From an uncultured Prevotellaceae bacterium (GTDB taxonomy: Bacteria > Bacteroidota > Bacteroidia > Bacteroidales > Bacteroidaceae): a stretch of 64,000 bases of DNA. Below the pieces are notes generated by a model. That model was not told where the DNA came from. It ran no database searches and saw only the letters and a program-made list of their open reading frames with translations. Numbering within the stretch: the first letter of the stretch is position 1; each line of letters starts with the position of its first letter. A program made the translations under genes and the position numbers. The stretch is taken from the NCBI GenBank assembly GCA_900318795.1, contig ONLU01000001.1, positions 1 through 64,000 of the forward strand, read 5' to 3'. Below are positions 24,310 through 33,715 of this stretch, piece after piece.

Positions 24310-27096
24310 ATGATGAGGAATACCTTATTATATATTATATGCTTTTTGTGGCCTGTAGCAGCAATGGGGGTTTCAGTTCAGGAAGGCACAAGGAAGTACA
24401 CAGAGGAGCATCCGCTTGTCTATGAAGACGCTTGGGACCTGTGGCCCTATGCTTTTCTCAATAACAATGGCGATCCGGTAGGTTATAATATTGACCTGTT
24501 GAAACTGATATTCAAAGAACTGGATATCCCTTATCAAATCAAACTCCGTCCAACCTCGTTGGCCCTGAATGACTTGAAGACAGGACGGGCTGACGTGATG
24601 TGTGGCATGGATGCTCATTTCCATAACGAATATGCTAAGTATGGCAAGTCGGTCATTCATATTTTTACTCATAGCATTCTTCATAGGAAAGATGAGCCGG
24701 TGAAAGTGAAAACAGTGGAAGATCTGGCACATCACAAGGTCATTGTCCACGATGGCAGCTTCAGCCATCATCTGATGGAACGCCATGGTTGGGGAAGTAA
24801 TGCCATTCCTTACAATGACATGCAGCAGGCGGTACACTTGCTACACAGTGAGTCTGGACATCAGATAGTCTGGAACACGCTATCGTTGCATTATTTGATC
24901 AATAAGCTGCATTATGATGAACTGGAACTGACACCAGTCAACATTCAACATGGTGAATATAAGTTCATGTCCAATGATGTCAGGCTGCTTCATCAGATGG
25001 ACAGCATCTATAACATGCTGAATGCGGAAGGACGATTGCAACCCATTCAGAACAAATGGTTCTATCCGGAGAAGAAAGACTCTGGCATTCCCTCCTGGAT
25101 TTGGACGGTGATAGTTGCCTTATTGGCATTTACGTTGGTTTCTCTGCTTTTCTATGTCGGCTATAAGCGCAAGGAGCGGCGGATGACAAAGAGTCTTCGC
25201 TCAAGCAACCGTCGACTGGCGCTTCTCCTGAAGACGAGTCATGTGAACATTTGGCTATACCATGTGCAGACTAGAACTATAACCAAATTTGACGAGAACG
25301 GTCAACAGGATAGTGAAACGCTGACGCCCAATTACTTCTTCTACTCCTTTCTGAAGGAAGATTTCAACCGCATTATGCAGGCCTTATCAGACATCTCGCT
25401 TCGGAAAGTCCAGGAAATGACTCTTGATGTTCAGACAAAAGACGGTACACAAGGAGAGTTGCGCAATCTGACCATTGCTCTCTCGGTGCTCCGTCGCAGC
25501 AAGAACGGAAAGCCCATTGAAATTATAGGAACCACCAGCGATGTGACAGAAGAGAAACTGCGCCAACAGCAATCCAAGGATGCCATGTTGCGCTATAAGA
25601 CCGTTTTCAACAACTCTTTGGTGGACATTGTGGCATATGATAAGAACGGTATTATCACAGACATGAACCAGAAGGCCCGTAGGGCTTTCCCCGAAGGGCT
25701 GAACTCCATATTGAAAGCCAGGATTTCTTTGGCCGATGTGTTGGGTAAGGACTTGGAGAATATAGAGCAAATGGAGTACACCTATGTGACGCAGTTGCTT
25801 CGGTGGCCTGGTGACGAACGTGCTTTGAGCCGACTGCTTAAGCGTGATAAGATGAGCTATGAGCTGCAGATGCTTCCTCTCCGCGATGATGAAGGGCGTC
25901 TTAAGGCAGTCTATGGGACAGGCCGTAATGTGACGGAGATTGCCAACTCGTATAAGTCCCTACAGGAGAATATCCGGCAACTGCTACAAGCCAATAAGAA
26001 CCTGCGCAAGTATATCCGCAATATAGACTTTGTACTGAAGAATGGTGGTGTGCGAGTGGTTACCTATTCGCTCGACACCCACACTATTACCATCTTCAGT
26101 GAGGTGGAAAAGCCCCAGCTGACACTGACTCCCATGCGTGCGCTGATGCTGACGAGTGACGAATCGAAGCGCGTGGCCTTGCAAGGATTCAATAGTATGG
26201 ACAGCCGTACCCGTTCAACGATAGAGGTCTCTGTCAAGACCTTGTTGCGCCACAAGGGTGGCGCGCTCGATTGTCCCCTGTGTCTTTTCCTGTCCATGGT
26301 ACCGACCTTCGATGAGCAGGGGCAGGTGAATGGATACTTCGGTATGTGTCGTGATCAGAGTGAGCTCAAGGCAACAGAGGAAAGGCTGGCTTACGAGGCA
26401 GACAGAGCCAAGGAGGTGGAAACAGTGAAGAATGCTTTCCTGCGCAATATGAGCTATCAGATTCGTACCCCGCTGACCTCTGTGGTGGGTTTTGCCGAAC
26501 TGTTTGAGATGGAGCACGAACAGGCCGATGAGTCCTTGTTCATCAAGGAAATCAACGAGAATGCATCGTTGCTGTTGGAACTCATCAATGACATCCTGTT
26601 CCTCTCCAGGCTGGATGCACAGATGATTGAAATCAAAAAGGAGTACATAAACTTCCCAGAGTTCTTTGAGTCCCGTTGCCAGACGGCTGTCTACCATAAC
26701 CTGAATCCGGAAGTCAGTTTCGTGTCAGACAGTACCTACCAGCGTCTGATGGTGGAAGTGGATATGCAGAACATCGGCATCATCATCGATCAGATATTGG
26801 CCAATGCAGCCCAGCATACTGACGCCGGTCAGATTCGGGCAAGTTATGAATATACAGGCGAAGACCTGGTGATGACGTTCCAGGATACAGGTCATGGCAT
26901 GTCCGAGGAACAGCAGAAGCACATCTTTGAGCGCTTTGCCACAACGGGCAGCCATGGCACAGGTCTGGGCCTGAACATTTGCCAGGAGTTGGCACGGCAG
27001 ATGGGAGGCAGAATCAAGGTGCATTCCGAGTTGGGAAATGGAACCATTGTGTGGGTGACTATCCCCTGTAATTGTAGCGAACTGGTCAGAAAGTAG
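24310..27096 (+). CDS. SBP-domain sensor histidine kinase homologue A', H-box His replaced by Tyr
   Basis: A 928-residue protein of BvgS-like layout: signal peptide (~1-20), a periplasmic SBP_bac_3-type solute-binding domain (~32-250; DLWPYAFLNNNGDPVGYNID at its start), a transmembrane segment (~258-280), PAS-like domains, HisKA-like and HATPase_c domains. The H-box reads AFLRNMSYQIRTPLTSVVGF: the His position is Tyr716 (TAT at 26455-26457) and the following Glu is Gln. ATPase motifs remain: ANAAQHT, QDTGHGM, ERFATT and GTGLGLNIC. From the PAS region on it is most like the first kinase homologue. The gene starts 9 bases after kinase B. Likely a signal-sensing pseudokinase partner of the following kinase. 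Confidence 0.88.
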   Translation: MMRNTLLYIICFLWPVAAMGVSVQEGTRKYTEEHPLVYEDAWDLWPYAFLNNNGDPVGYNIDLLKLIFKELDIPYQIKLRPTSLALNDLKTGRADVMCGMDAHFHNEYAKYGKSVIHIFTHSILHRKDEPVKVKTVEDLAHHKVIVHDGSFSHHLMERHGWGSNAIPYNDMQQAVHLLHSESGHQIVWNTLSLHYLINKLHYDELELTPVNIQHGEYKFMSNDVRLLHQMDSIYNMLNAEGRLQPIQNKWFYPEKKDSGIPSWIWTVIVALLAFTLVSLLFYVGYKRKERRMTKSLRSSNRRLALLLKTSHVNIWLYHVQTRTITKFDENGQQDSETLTPNYFFYSFLKEDFNRIMQALSDISLRKVQEMTLDVQTKDGTQGELRNLTIALSVLRRSKNGKPIEIIGTTSDVTEEKLRQQQSKDAMLRYKTVFNNSLVDIVAYDKNGIITDMNQKARRAFPEGLNSILKARISLADVLGKDLENIEQMEYTYVTQLLRWPGDERALSRLLKRDKMSYELQMLPLRDDEGRLKAVYGTGRNVTEIANSYKSLQENIRQLLQANKNLRKYIRNIDFVLKNGGVRVVTYSLDTHTITIFSEVEKPQLTLTPMRALMLTSDESKRVALQGFNSMDSRTRSTIEVSVKTLLRHKGGALDCPLCLFLSMVPTFDEQGQVNGYFGMCRDQSELKATEERLAYEADRAKEVETVKNAFLRNMSYQIRTPLTSVVGFAELFEMEHEQADESLFIKEINENASLLLELINDILFLSRLDAQMIEIKKEYINFPEFFESRCQTAVYHNLNPEVSFVSDSTYQRLMVEVDMQNIGIIIDQILANAAQHTDAGQIRASYEYTGEDLVMTFQDTGHGMSEEQQKHIFERFATTGSHGTGLGLNICQELARQMGGRIKVHSELGNGTIVWVTIPCNCSELVRK

Positions 27097-27116
27097 AAAA
27101 AGGAGGTCCTGAAAAC

Positions 27117-29858
27117 ATGAAAAGATACTACCGATATATCGTTTGTTGCCTGCTAGCAGCGTTTTGTAGTACATTACTGCCTGCCAAGGATTCCTATGGC
27201 TATTCTGAAGAGCATCCGTTGGTCATTGTTTGCGACTGGGACTTCAGTCCTTTTGAATTCTTGAATTCTTCGGGTGAGCCGGACGGCTATAATAAAGAAG
27301 TGCTTGACTTGATTCTCAGCAGATTGGGCATACCTCATCAGTTTGTAATGCAAGAATGGCATGTTGCCATGAAGATGTTCGAAAAGCGGGAAGCCGACCT
27401 GATACATGCCTTGGCTTCAAACTATCACCGCTCCCCCTATGTGATGACGCAGAAGTATGTCAATTACTACAAAATTTGTGCGGCCCGTCGGGCTGATGCT
27501 CCTCCGCTATTCCGACTTTGCAGCCTGTCTGCTAACACTACATTGTTGACCAAGAAGAACGACTATGCTGCATTGCGCATTGGCGAGATGAAGGACCGAT
27601 GTTTTAAGATGGAATACCGCTCGGCCAAAGATGGTTTGACCGATATCCGTAACGGAAAGTTCCGTTACTTTGTGTGGGGCGATATTCCATTGAGGCGCAA
27701 AGTGAAGGAACTGGGACTTGACAGCATTGTCTTCGACAAGACAGACATTCCTGCAGGCGAACTGCGTATCGTTGGGTATGACAAGGCTTTGATAGATATC
27801 ATCGATGATCAGTACACACGTTTGGAACAAGCAGGTGAACTACAGGTAATCTACGACAAGTGGTTTCATCCGGACCGTGTTCACGACGACGCTTCCCCTA
27901 TAACCCTTTACATCTTGGGCGGACTGCTGGTTGTTGGCAGCTTGGTGTTCCTGCTCAACCGCCTGACTACTCGCCGGCTGAAGAATGCCGTACAGCAGAG
28001 CGGCGAGCTGAACAGCATGATGCTTCAAGCCTTGCAGATGGGTGACTATTTTGTACTGGAGTATGACATCCAGACGGGCCACATTCGCAATGCCTATGGT
28101 CGCCTGCTGCCACCGGAGGGAATGTCCATGTACGAGTTTTTGCACCGCTTGCCTGAGGAAGAGCGTGAAGGCTGTCAGGAACAGATAGACAAGATGCAGC
28201 GAGGCCTCAGTACGCAGTGGACGATGAAGGGCCGGTGGATGGCTGGCACGGAAGAGACCCCTCAGTGGAGATATCTCTATGGACAGGCCATTGTGGAGAA
28301 CAACCGACGTCAGCCCCGATATATCGTCAACACCATCAAGGATATCACCCATGAGGTGGAGGACGAGCAGCGCAACCGTGAAATCGGCTCACACTACCAG
28401 AAGATTTTCGAGACTAGCCTGATGGCCATGTCGTTCTACGATGCCGGCGGGCGGCTTATCGATGTCAATCAGAAGATGCGTGAACTGTGTCGTTTCGACG
28501 TGGTAGGCGAGCAATTCTTCCGTGAGAGCCTGATAACTGACAATCCACTTCTGAAGGATGACTTTTGGCTGGACGGCAGAGAGCCGTTCCATGTTTGCCA
28601 GCACATGAAATTCCCGGAACAGGGCATCGACAAGTACGTCGAACTGAGCATCGTGCCGGTCATTGATGACGGCAACCGGCTGATTTACTACATTTTTACA
28701 GCACGCGACATATCGGCCGAGCGTGAGATGTATCTTCAGCAGCAACAGCACGACCGCCAGTTGCAGCAGACCAATACGACCATCAGCCGTTACGAACAGC
28801 ATCTGCACTACCTGCTGAAGGAGAGCAACATGTACGTCTGGACCTACGACTTCCAGCAGCGGCTCGTCGTCTTCTCGCGAACATTGTCGAAGGCGGAGTT
28901 CACCGAGACCTTGGACGAGTACTTCCAGACCTTGAACGAGAGCCATCGCGACGAAGCCCAAAGGAACTTGACAGAGGTGCTCATGCAGGGCAAGCCGTTC
29001 TATGCCATCCACCACTTCGACTATACGCCTGTCAATGAGACCACCTGCTGGTATGCCGTCAGCGGCATGCCCATCAGGGACGAGCAAGGACGGCTCGAGT
29101 ATTTCGGTATTGTGCGTGACATTACCAATCTCATGGAGGCCCAGCAGCATCTGCGCGAGGAGACTGACCGGGCAGAGAACTCCGGACTGCTGAAGAGCGC
29201 CTTTTTGGCCAACATGACGCACGAGATACGCACCCCGCTCAATGCCATCGTCGGCTTCAGCGGCCTGCTACAGATGGTAGAGTCGCCAGACGATCGCCAA
29301 GAGTTCATACGCATCATCCGTACCAACTGCGACATGTTGTTGCGACTCATCAACGACATCCTGGAAGCCTCGAGCATGGGGCAGTCCATGACCATCGAGC
29401 CTGCTGACATCGATTTTGCACCAGTTTTCGACGACATCTGTATGACGCTGGAGCAACGCGTTCAGGAAGCAGGGCTGCCTTTCCAGAAAGACAATCCCTA
29501 CGACACCTGTCCTGCCATACTCGACAAGGGTCGCATACAACAGTTGTTGACTAACTTCGTCACCAATGCCGTCAAGTATACCAAGCAGGGTCATATCCGC
29601 GTGGGCTATCGTCGAGAGGAACGTCATGCCAAGCCTGGTCTCTACTTCTATTGCGAGGACACCGGCGCGGGCATCCCCAAGGACAAGCAGCAGGCAGTCT
29701 TCGAGCGCTTTGTCAAGCTGAATGACTACGTGCAGGGTACGGGCCTCGGACTTTCCATCTGCAAGGCCATTATTGACCGCTGTCAGGGCGACATCGGTGT
29801 CCGCTCTGAGGGCGAGGGCCACGGCTCCACGTTCTGGTTCTGGGTACCACAAGAATGA
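27117..29858 (+). CDS. SBP-domain PAS sensor histidine kinase B'
   Basis: A 913-residue membrane kinase: signal peptide (~1-24), a periplasmic SBP_bac_3-type domain (~30-250; DWDFSPFEFLNSSGEPDGYN), a transmembrane segment (~262-283), three PAS-like domains and an intact core. The H-box is [20 protein letters not shown] with His702 (CAC at 29220-29222), N-box TNAVKYTKQGH, G1 EDTGAGIP, G2 [13 protein letters not shown]. Its core is nearly the same as that of kinase B, while the sensor domain matches kinase A'. The gene is the last of the operon, 20 bases after A'. Its 3' half is visibly more GC-rich than its 5' half. No response regulator follows; the next genes are convergent. Confidence 0.9.
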   Translation: MKRYYRYIVCCLLAAFCSTLLPAKDSYGYSEEHPLVIVCDWDFSPFEFLNSSGEPDGYNKEVLDLILSRLGIPHQFVMQEWHVAMKMFEKREADLIHALASNYHRSPYVMTQKYVNYYKICAARRADAPPLFRLCSLSANTTLLTKKNDYAALRIGEMKDRCFKMEYRSAKDGLTDIRNGKFRYFVWGDIPLRRKVKELGLDSIVFDKTDIPAGELRIVGYDKALIDIIDDQYTRLEQAGELQVIYDKWFHPDRVHDDASPITLYILGGLLVVGSLVFLLNRLTTRRLKNAVQQSGELNSMMLQALQMGDYFVLEYDIQTGHIRNAYGRLLPPEGMSMYEFLHRLPEEEREGCQEQIDKMQRGLSTQWTMKGRWMAGTEETPQWRYLYGQAIVENNRRQPRYIVNTIKDITHEVEDEQRNREIGSHYQKIFETSLMAMSFYDAGGRLIDVNQKMRELCRFDVVGEQFFRESLITDNPLLKDDFWLDGREPFHVCQHMKFPEQGIDKYVELSIVPVIDDGNRLIYYIFTARDISAEREMYLQQQQHDRQLQQTNTTISRYEQHLHYLLKESNMYVWTYDFQQRLVVFSRTLSKAEFTETLDEYFQTLNESHRDEAQRNLTEVLMQGKPFYAIHHFDYTPVNETTCWYAVSGMPIRDEQGRLEYFGIVRDITNLMEAQQHLREETDRAENSGLLKSAFLANMTHEIRTPLNAIVGFSGLLQMVESPDDRQEFIRIIRTNCDMLLRLINDILEASSMGQSMTIEPADIDFAPVFDDICMTLEQRVQEAGLPFQKDNPYDTCPAILDKGRIQQLLTNFVTNAVKYTKQGHIRVGYRREERHAKPGLYFYCEDTGAGIPKDKQQAVFERFVKLNDYVQGTGLGLSICKAIIDRCQGDIGVRSEGEGHGSTFWFWVPQE

Positions 29859-29909
29859 ACATGGGTAAGAGTCCCTCGCACGGTCGGGTGCGGTGTTACT
29901 ACCAAAGGC

Positions 29910-29946
29910 AAAGCAGCGGTCCTTCATATCCGAGGACCGCTGCTTT
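29910..29946. terminator. Terminator between the kinase operon and nhaD
   Basis: AAAGCAGCGGTCCT (29910-29923) pairs perfectly with AGGACCGCTGCTTT (29933-29946) across a 9-base loop. There is no strong T-run on either side, but a 14-bp stem between convergent genes is best explained as a bidirectional terminator. Confidence 0.8.
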
Positions 29947-29966
29947 CATAGTGTACGGATAGTGTC

Positions 29967-31322
29967 TTAGAACAGGAACGTCTTCTCAAGCCAGTAGCAG
30001 ACGATGCCGGCCAGATAGCCCACGAAAGCTATCCACGTAATTTTCTTCATGTACCAGCCGAAGGTGATTTTCTCCAGTCCCATGACCACCACGCCGGCAG
30101 CAGAGCCGATGATGAGCATCGAACCGCCCACACCGGCGCAGTAGGCCAACAGCTGCCAGAAGATGCCGTCGACGGCCATGTCGCCAGCAGCCTGTACGGG
30201 ATACATGCCCATGCAGCCGGCCACCAGGGGTACGTTGTCGACAATGCTTGAGAGCACACCGATGATGCCCGTCACTAGGTAGTGGTTACCCTCGAAGGCT
30301 ACGTCTAGCGATTGTCCCAGCATGGTCAGTACGCCGATGGTCTCCAGACAGCCTACGGCCATCAGGATGCCGAGGAAGAAGAGGATGGTGTCCATGTCGA
30401 TGCGCGACAGCATCTTCGACACGCGCTTCTGCGTATTGGTGTTGTTGGCCGTGTCCTCGCTCTCCTGGTGGATGCTGCAATAGAATATCTCGGTGACCGT
30501 CCACAGTACGCCCAGCACCAGCAGAATACCGACGAATGGCGGCAGGTGGGTGATGGTCTTGAAGATGGGTACGAAGATGAGTCCGCCCACGCCCAGGAAG
30601 AAGATAATCTTGCGCTGTCCGGCAGTCAGTCCGTCAGATGCCTCCGTGACAGCCGTGTCCTGCGGGGCTGCCAGATTGCCCTTTAGCGACAGCGAGAGGA
30701 TATACGCCGGGATAACCATCGACACCAGCGAGGGAATGAATATCTCCATGATGACGCCGGCAGCGGTGATGACGCCCTTGTTCCACAGCATGATGGTGGT
30801 CACGTCGCCGATGGGCGAGAACGCGCCTCCCGAGTTGGCCGAGATGACTACCAATGCAGCATAGATGATGCGGTCGGTCTTGTCGCTCACTAGCTTGCGC
30901 AGAATCATGATCATCACGATGGATGTCGTCAGGTTGTCCAGGATGGCCGACAGGATGAAGGTCATGAAGGCGATGCGCCAAAGCAGGGCCCGCTTCGACT
31001 TCGTCTGCAGCGTGTCACGCACAAAGTTGAATCCGCCGTTCTGGTCCACCAGCTCGACAATGGTCATGGCACCCATCAGGAAGAACAGTGTCGTCGCTGT
31101 GCTTCCGAGGTGATGCTCTATCACCTTACTGACGGCAGCGGCCTTCATTTCGCCAATGGCTGTCGCAATGTAGCTGGCCGGGTCAATCATGAAGAGTGTC
31201 CAGGTGGCCACGAACATCAGCAGCGCAATGGCTGCCTTGTTAATCTTCGTCACGCTCTCGATGGCTATGCAAAAATAGCCGATGCAGAAGACGATGACGA
31301 TTGCAATTGTTAATGTTGACAT
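29967..31322 (-). CDS. nhaD: Sodium/proton antiporter NhaD
   Basis: A 451-residue inner-membrane antiporter that exchanges sodium for protons, with about twelve hydrophobic segments. The order of motifs is that of NhaD: the N-terminal TVIAIVIVFCIGY-like helix, LFFLMGAMTIVELVDQNGGF, SAILDNLTTSIVMIMILRKL, SANSGGAFSPIGDVTTIMLW and SSIVDNVPLVAGCMGMYP. The two half-helix signatures (DNLTT and DNVPLV) are those of the ion transporter superfamily. It starts 30 bases after the ABC transporter stop without a clear promoter, so it is probably the last gene of that operon, although a functional link is not obvious. Confidence 0.93.
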   Translation of the reverse strand: MSTLTIAIVIVFCIGYFCIAIESVTKINKAAIALLMFVATWTLFMIDPASYIATAIGEMKAAAVSKVIEHHLGSTATTLFFLMGAMTIVELVDQNGGFNFVRDTLQTKSKRALLWRIAFMTFILSAILDNLTTSIVMIMILRKLVSDKTDRIIYAALVVISANSGGAFSPIGDVTTIMLWNKGVITAAGVIMEIFIPSLVSMVIPAYILSLSLKGNLAAPQDTAVTEASDGLTAGQRKIIFFLGVGGLIFVPIFKTITHLPPFVGILLVLGVLWTVTEIFYCSIHQESEDTANNTNTQKRVSKMLSRIDMDTILFFLGILMAVGCLETIGVLTMLGQSLDVAFEGNHYLVTGIIGVLSSIVDNVPLVAGCMGMYPVQAAGDMAVDGIFWQLLAYCAGVGGSMLIIGSAAGVVVMGLEKITFGWYMKKITWIAFVGYLAGIVCYWLEKTFLF

Positions 31323-31352
31323 AATGTATGAATTAATAGATTAATAAATAGT

Positions 31353-32957
31353 TTAGTGTTTCCGAATGTCAATGATGTCGTCGCAGAATTCGCTCACCAA
31401 GGTACGGTGGGTAATGAAGAGGACGGTCTTGTCGGGGTAGCGCTCGAAGAGCCGGCGGTAAAGTGCCTGCTCAGTCTTCTCGTCCAGCGCACTGCTGATC
31501 TCGTCCAGCAGGAAGATGTCGCCGCCATGCAACAGCCCGCGGGCAATGGCAATACGCTGGGACTGCCCCTCGCTGAGCCCGCTGCCGTGCTCGCCCAGCT
31601 CGGTATCCAACCCCTCAGGCAAGTCTGACACGAAGTCGGCACAGGCCGTATGCAGCACCTCGCGCAACTCGTCGTCGCCAGCGTCGGGCTTGGCCAGTTG
31701 CAGGTTGTAGCGAATGGTTCCACTCATCAGCGTGTTACCCTGGGGTACAAAGCATAGCTCGCCTCCCACCGCGACAGTTCCGTTAGTAGGTTCAATGAGT
31801 CCTAATAACAGACGGAACAGCGTCGTCTTGCCGATGCCCGTCTCGCCCATGATGGCCGTCTTGCTGCCTGGCTTGAAGTCGTGGGTGAAGTGCTCAATGA
31901 CATTGCAGTCGCCGTCTGCATATCGGAAACTGACGTCTGCTACGCGGATGCTGCCTCGTTCCCCTGTGTCCTTGTACATCGGTGTCCTTGCACGTTCGTT
32001 CCCCTGTGCTTCCGCACCCTTTAGTTCTTCTAACCGGTCGATGCTCGCTGTGGCATGGATGACACCTGGTACCATGTTTAGCAGTTGTAGGATGGGGTGC
32101 TGTATCATGCCGACCAATTGCAGGAACGAGGTCATCACACCAAACGTGATGGTGCCGTTGCGCAGTCCGATGCCGCCCCATACGAAAGCCATGAGATAGC
32201 CCAGTCCGAACACGCTGCCCATGATGAAGCGCATCACCACGGTAAAACGGGTGCGGCGCATCACGTTGCCGCGAAGCCGCTGCTGCATGGTGTCCAGCCG
32301 TTCGGTCACCCATTGCTCGCTGCCCAGTGAGCGTAGCACAGCATTATACTCCATACCCTCCTGAACCTGCATCTGTATACGGCTTTCATCCTGTCGGATG
32401 TTGAGGGTCATCTGCCTGAGCCGGCGGGCTATCAGCTTGCCGAAGATGATGGCCAGTGGTGTCAGTAGCAGCAGAGCCCATGCCAGCCGGGCGTCAAACC
32501 AGCGCATCAGCAGGAAAGCGCCGTAGAGCTGTATCATGGTAATGGTCATCTGGGGTAGGGTGTCTGTGCAGACCGTGCTGACCTGCTCAATGTCCTTGGC
32601 CAGTCGTGAAGTGACGTCGCCCGAGTGCAGTTCCTGCCCATTGAAAAGTTGCCGGCGGAACAGACTGCTGAATATAAGCAGCCGCAGGGCATTAGTCTGC
32701 CGGATGCTCGCAGTTGTCGTCAGCCAGTAACCTACCTGACGCAGCACTACGCCGCCCACTACGGTCAATACCAGCCACGTCACCATGCTCAGCACATCGT
32801 CGGGCGACCCTGTGCGGATGGTTTCGTCGATGAACCGCTTGCTGAGCCATACCATCATCAGACCGAGCAACACTTGCCCTGTGCCTGTCACGATACGCAC
32901 CAGCGTGTTCCACCGAATGCCACGTGAGTTGTTCCATAGCCAGATAACGTATTTCAT
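31353..32957 (-). CDS. ABC transporter, fused permease and ATPase
   Basis: A 534-residue exporter half-transporter working as a dimer: an ABC_membrane domain with six helices (~1-300) and an ATP-binding domain with Walker A MGETGIGKTT, signature GLSEGQSQRIAIARGLLHGG and Walker B IFLLDEIS. There is no N-terminal C39 peptidase domain, so any leader removal must be done by another enzyme. I start at MKYVIWLWNN (32957); the open frame reaches 33014, but the extra residues overlap the end of the PqqD-like gene and look non-coding. Context (PqqD-like protein, SipW-like peptidase, kinase) suggests export of a modified peptide or other small product. Confidence 0.88.
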   Translation of the reverse strand: MKYVIWLWNNSRGIRWNTLVRIVTGTGQVLLGLMMVWLSKRFIDETIRTGSPDDVLSMVTWLVLTVVGGVVLRQVGYWLTTTASIRQTNALRLLIFSSLFRRQLFNGQELHSGDVTSRLAKDIEQVSTVCTDTLPQMTITMIQLYGAFLLMRWFDARLAWALLLLTPLAIIFGKLIARRLRQMTLNIRQDESRIQMQVQEGMEYNAVLRSLGSEQWVTERLDTMQQRLRGNVMRRTRFTVVMRFIMGSVFGLGYLMAFVWGGIGLRNGTITFGVMTSFLQLVGMIQHPILQLLNMVPGVIHATASIDRLEELKGAEAQGNERARTPMYKDTGERGSIRVADVSFRYADGDCNVIEHFTHDFKPGSKTAIMGETGIGKTTLFRLLLGLIEPTNGTVAVGGELCFVPQGNTLMSGTIRYNLQLAKPDAGDDELREVLHTACADFVSDLPEGLDTELGEHGSGLSEGQSQRIAIARGLLHGGDIFLLDEISSALDEKTEQALYRRLFERYPDKTVLFITHRTLVSEFCDDIIDIRKH

Positions 32958-32986
32958 TTCCTGCGAAAGGTACGAGTTGAAGGAGA

Positions 32987-33256
32987 TTATTCCACTACTT
33001 CTACCTCCTGCCATTTCTTCACGATGGCATCGACGTCCTGACGGGCCTGCTCAGCCGTCACTTCGTATTCTTCGCACAGCTTGTCAGCAAGCGAGTTAAC
33101 GGTGAAGTCGCCCTGGGCTTCAGCCTCTTTCCACAACCAAGCAGCAGTCTCGTTCAGGGCCAGCAACTTGCCGAAGTTAATGGCTCCGAGTCCTTCGCCT
33201 GTAATCACATTCTCGCCACAAACTTGGCGCAGTACAAATCCTTCTTTCAGTTTCAT
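32987..33256 (-). CDS. PqqD-like protein (RiPP recognition element type)
   Basis: An 89-residue protein starting MKLKEGFVLRQVCGENVITG, with LNETAAWLWKEAE and a C-terminal helical part VTAEQARQDVDAIVKKWQE. This is the PqqD fold: a three-stranded sheet and helices that bind leader peptides of ribosomally made, modified peptides. It lies 18 bases after the peptidase gene and 29 before the ABC gene. No precursor peptide was found within the operon. In Bacteroidales such free-standing PqqD proteins often travel with the same kinase, peptidase and transporter genes, as far as I recall; their substrate is not established. Confidence 0.87.
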   Translation of the reverse strand: MKLKEGFVLRQVCGENVITGEGLGAINFGKLLALNETAAWLWKEAEAQGDFTVNSLADKLCEEYEVTAEQARQDVDAIVKKWQEVEVVE

Positions 33257-33274
33257 ATTGTTCTTTATTGTTTT

Positions 33275-33715
33275 TTACCTTTTTATCCTTTTACATTTCC
33301 TATACAGCCATAGCAAGTATCTTCTCACCGGGCGGAGCCGGTACCACATCTTGGCACCCACGCTGCGCCACAGGTTATACAAGTCATGTGCCTGTCCATC
33401 GGCATCGACCACATGGGAAGCAAAGGCTTTGATGTCGCTGACGGAGCAATGTTCCGTGCCTACCACGTTGCCGTCACCCATCAGCGTCACACGGTCGCCG
33501 TCTATGCGGATGATGCGGTGTACGACATAGCGGCAACCTTCCACCCATGCCAGTACTATATCGCCCCTTTCGGGCTGGCTGGGCTTTTGCAGGATGACGC
33601 TCTCTTTCCAACCGATGATGAATGGCAACATGCTCCATCCCTTGACGGGCAGCGTCACGCTGACACCTTCGTTCACCAGTCGTACAGCCTCTCCTATGAT
33701 CATGTCGTCAGTCAT
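33275..33715 (-). CDS. S24/S26-family peptidase, SipW-like
   Basis: A 146-residue protein. The segment PVKGWSMLPFI contains the signal-peptidase type Ser-Met-x-Pro nucleophile motif (box B); RGDIVLAWVEG follows, and then VVHRIIRIDGDRVTLMGDGN. The last has His-Arg where bacterial type I signal peptidases have Lys-Arg, like SipW/ER-type Ser-His enzymes. There is no N-terminal membrane anchor; the C-terminus is strongly basic (RLRPVRRYLLWLYRKCKRIK) and could touch the membrane. It overlaps the kinase gene by four bases (ATGA). It is likely to cut or mature the product handled by the PqqD-like and ABC proteins, which is an inference from context. Confidence 0.8.
   Translation of the reverse strand: MTDDMIIGEAVRLVNEGVSVTLPVKGWSMLPFIIGWKESVILQKPSQPERGDIVLAWVEGCRYVVHRIIRIDGDRVTLMGDGNVVGTEHCSVSDIKAFASHVVDADGQAHDLYNLWRSVGAKMWYRLRPVRRYLLWLYRKCKRIKR

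Noticed and set aside
20092..29858. Tyr at the H-box as a sequencing or frameshift error
   Set aside because: Both cases occur in the same position in otherwise intact, full-length frames, as a clean TAT codon with conserved flanks, and only in the A-type paralogues.
32958..33014. 19-residue N-terminal extension of the ABC transporter
   Set aside because: It overlaps the end of the PqqD-like gene and the sequence (GGRSSGIISFN) is unlike an exporter N-terminus.
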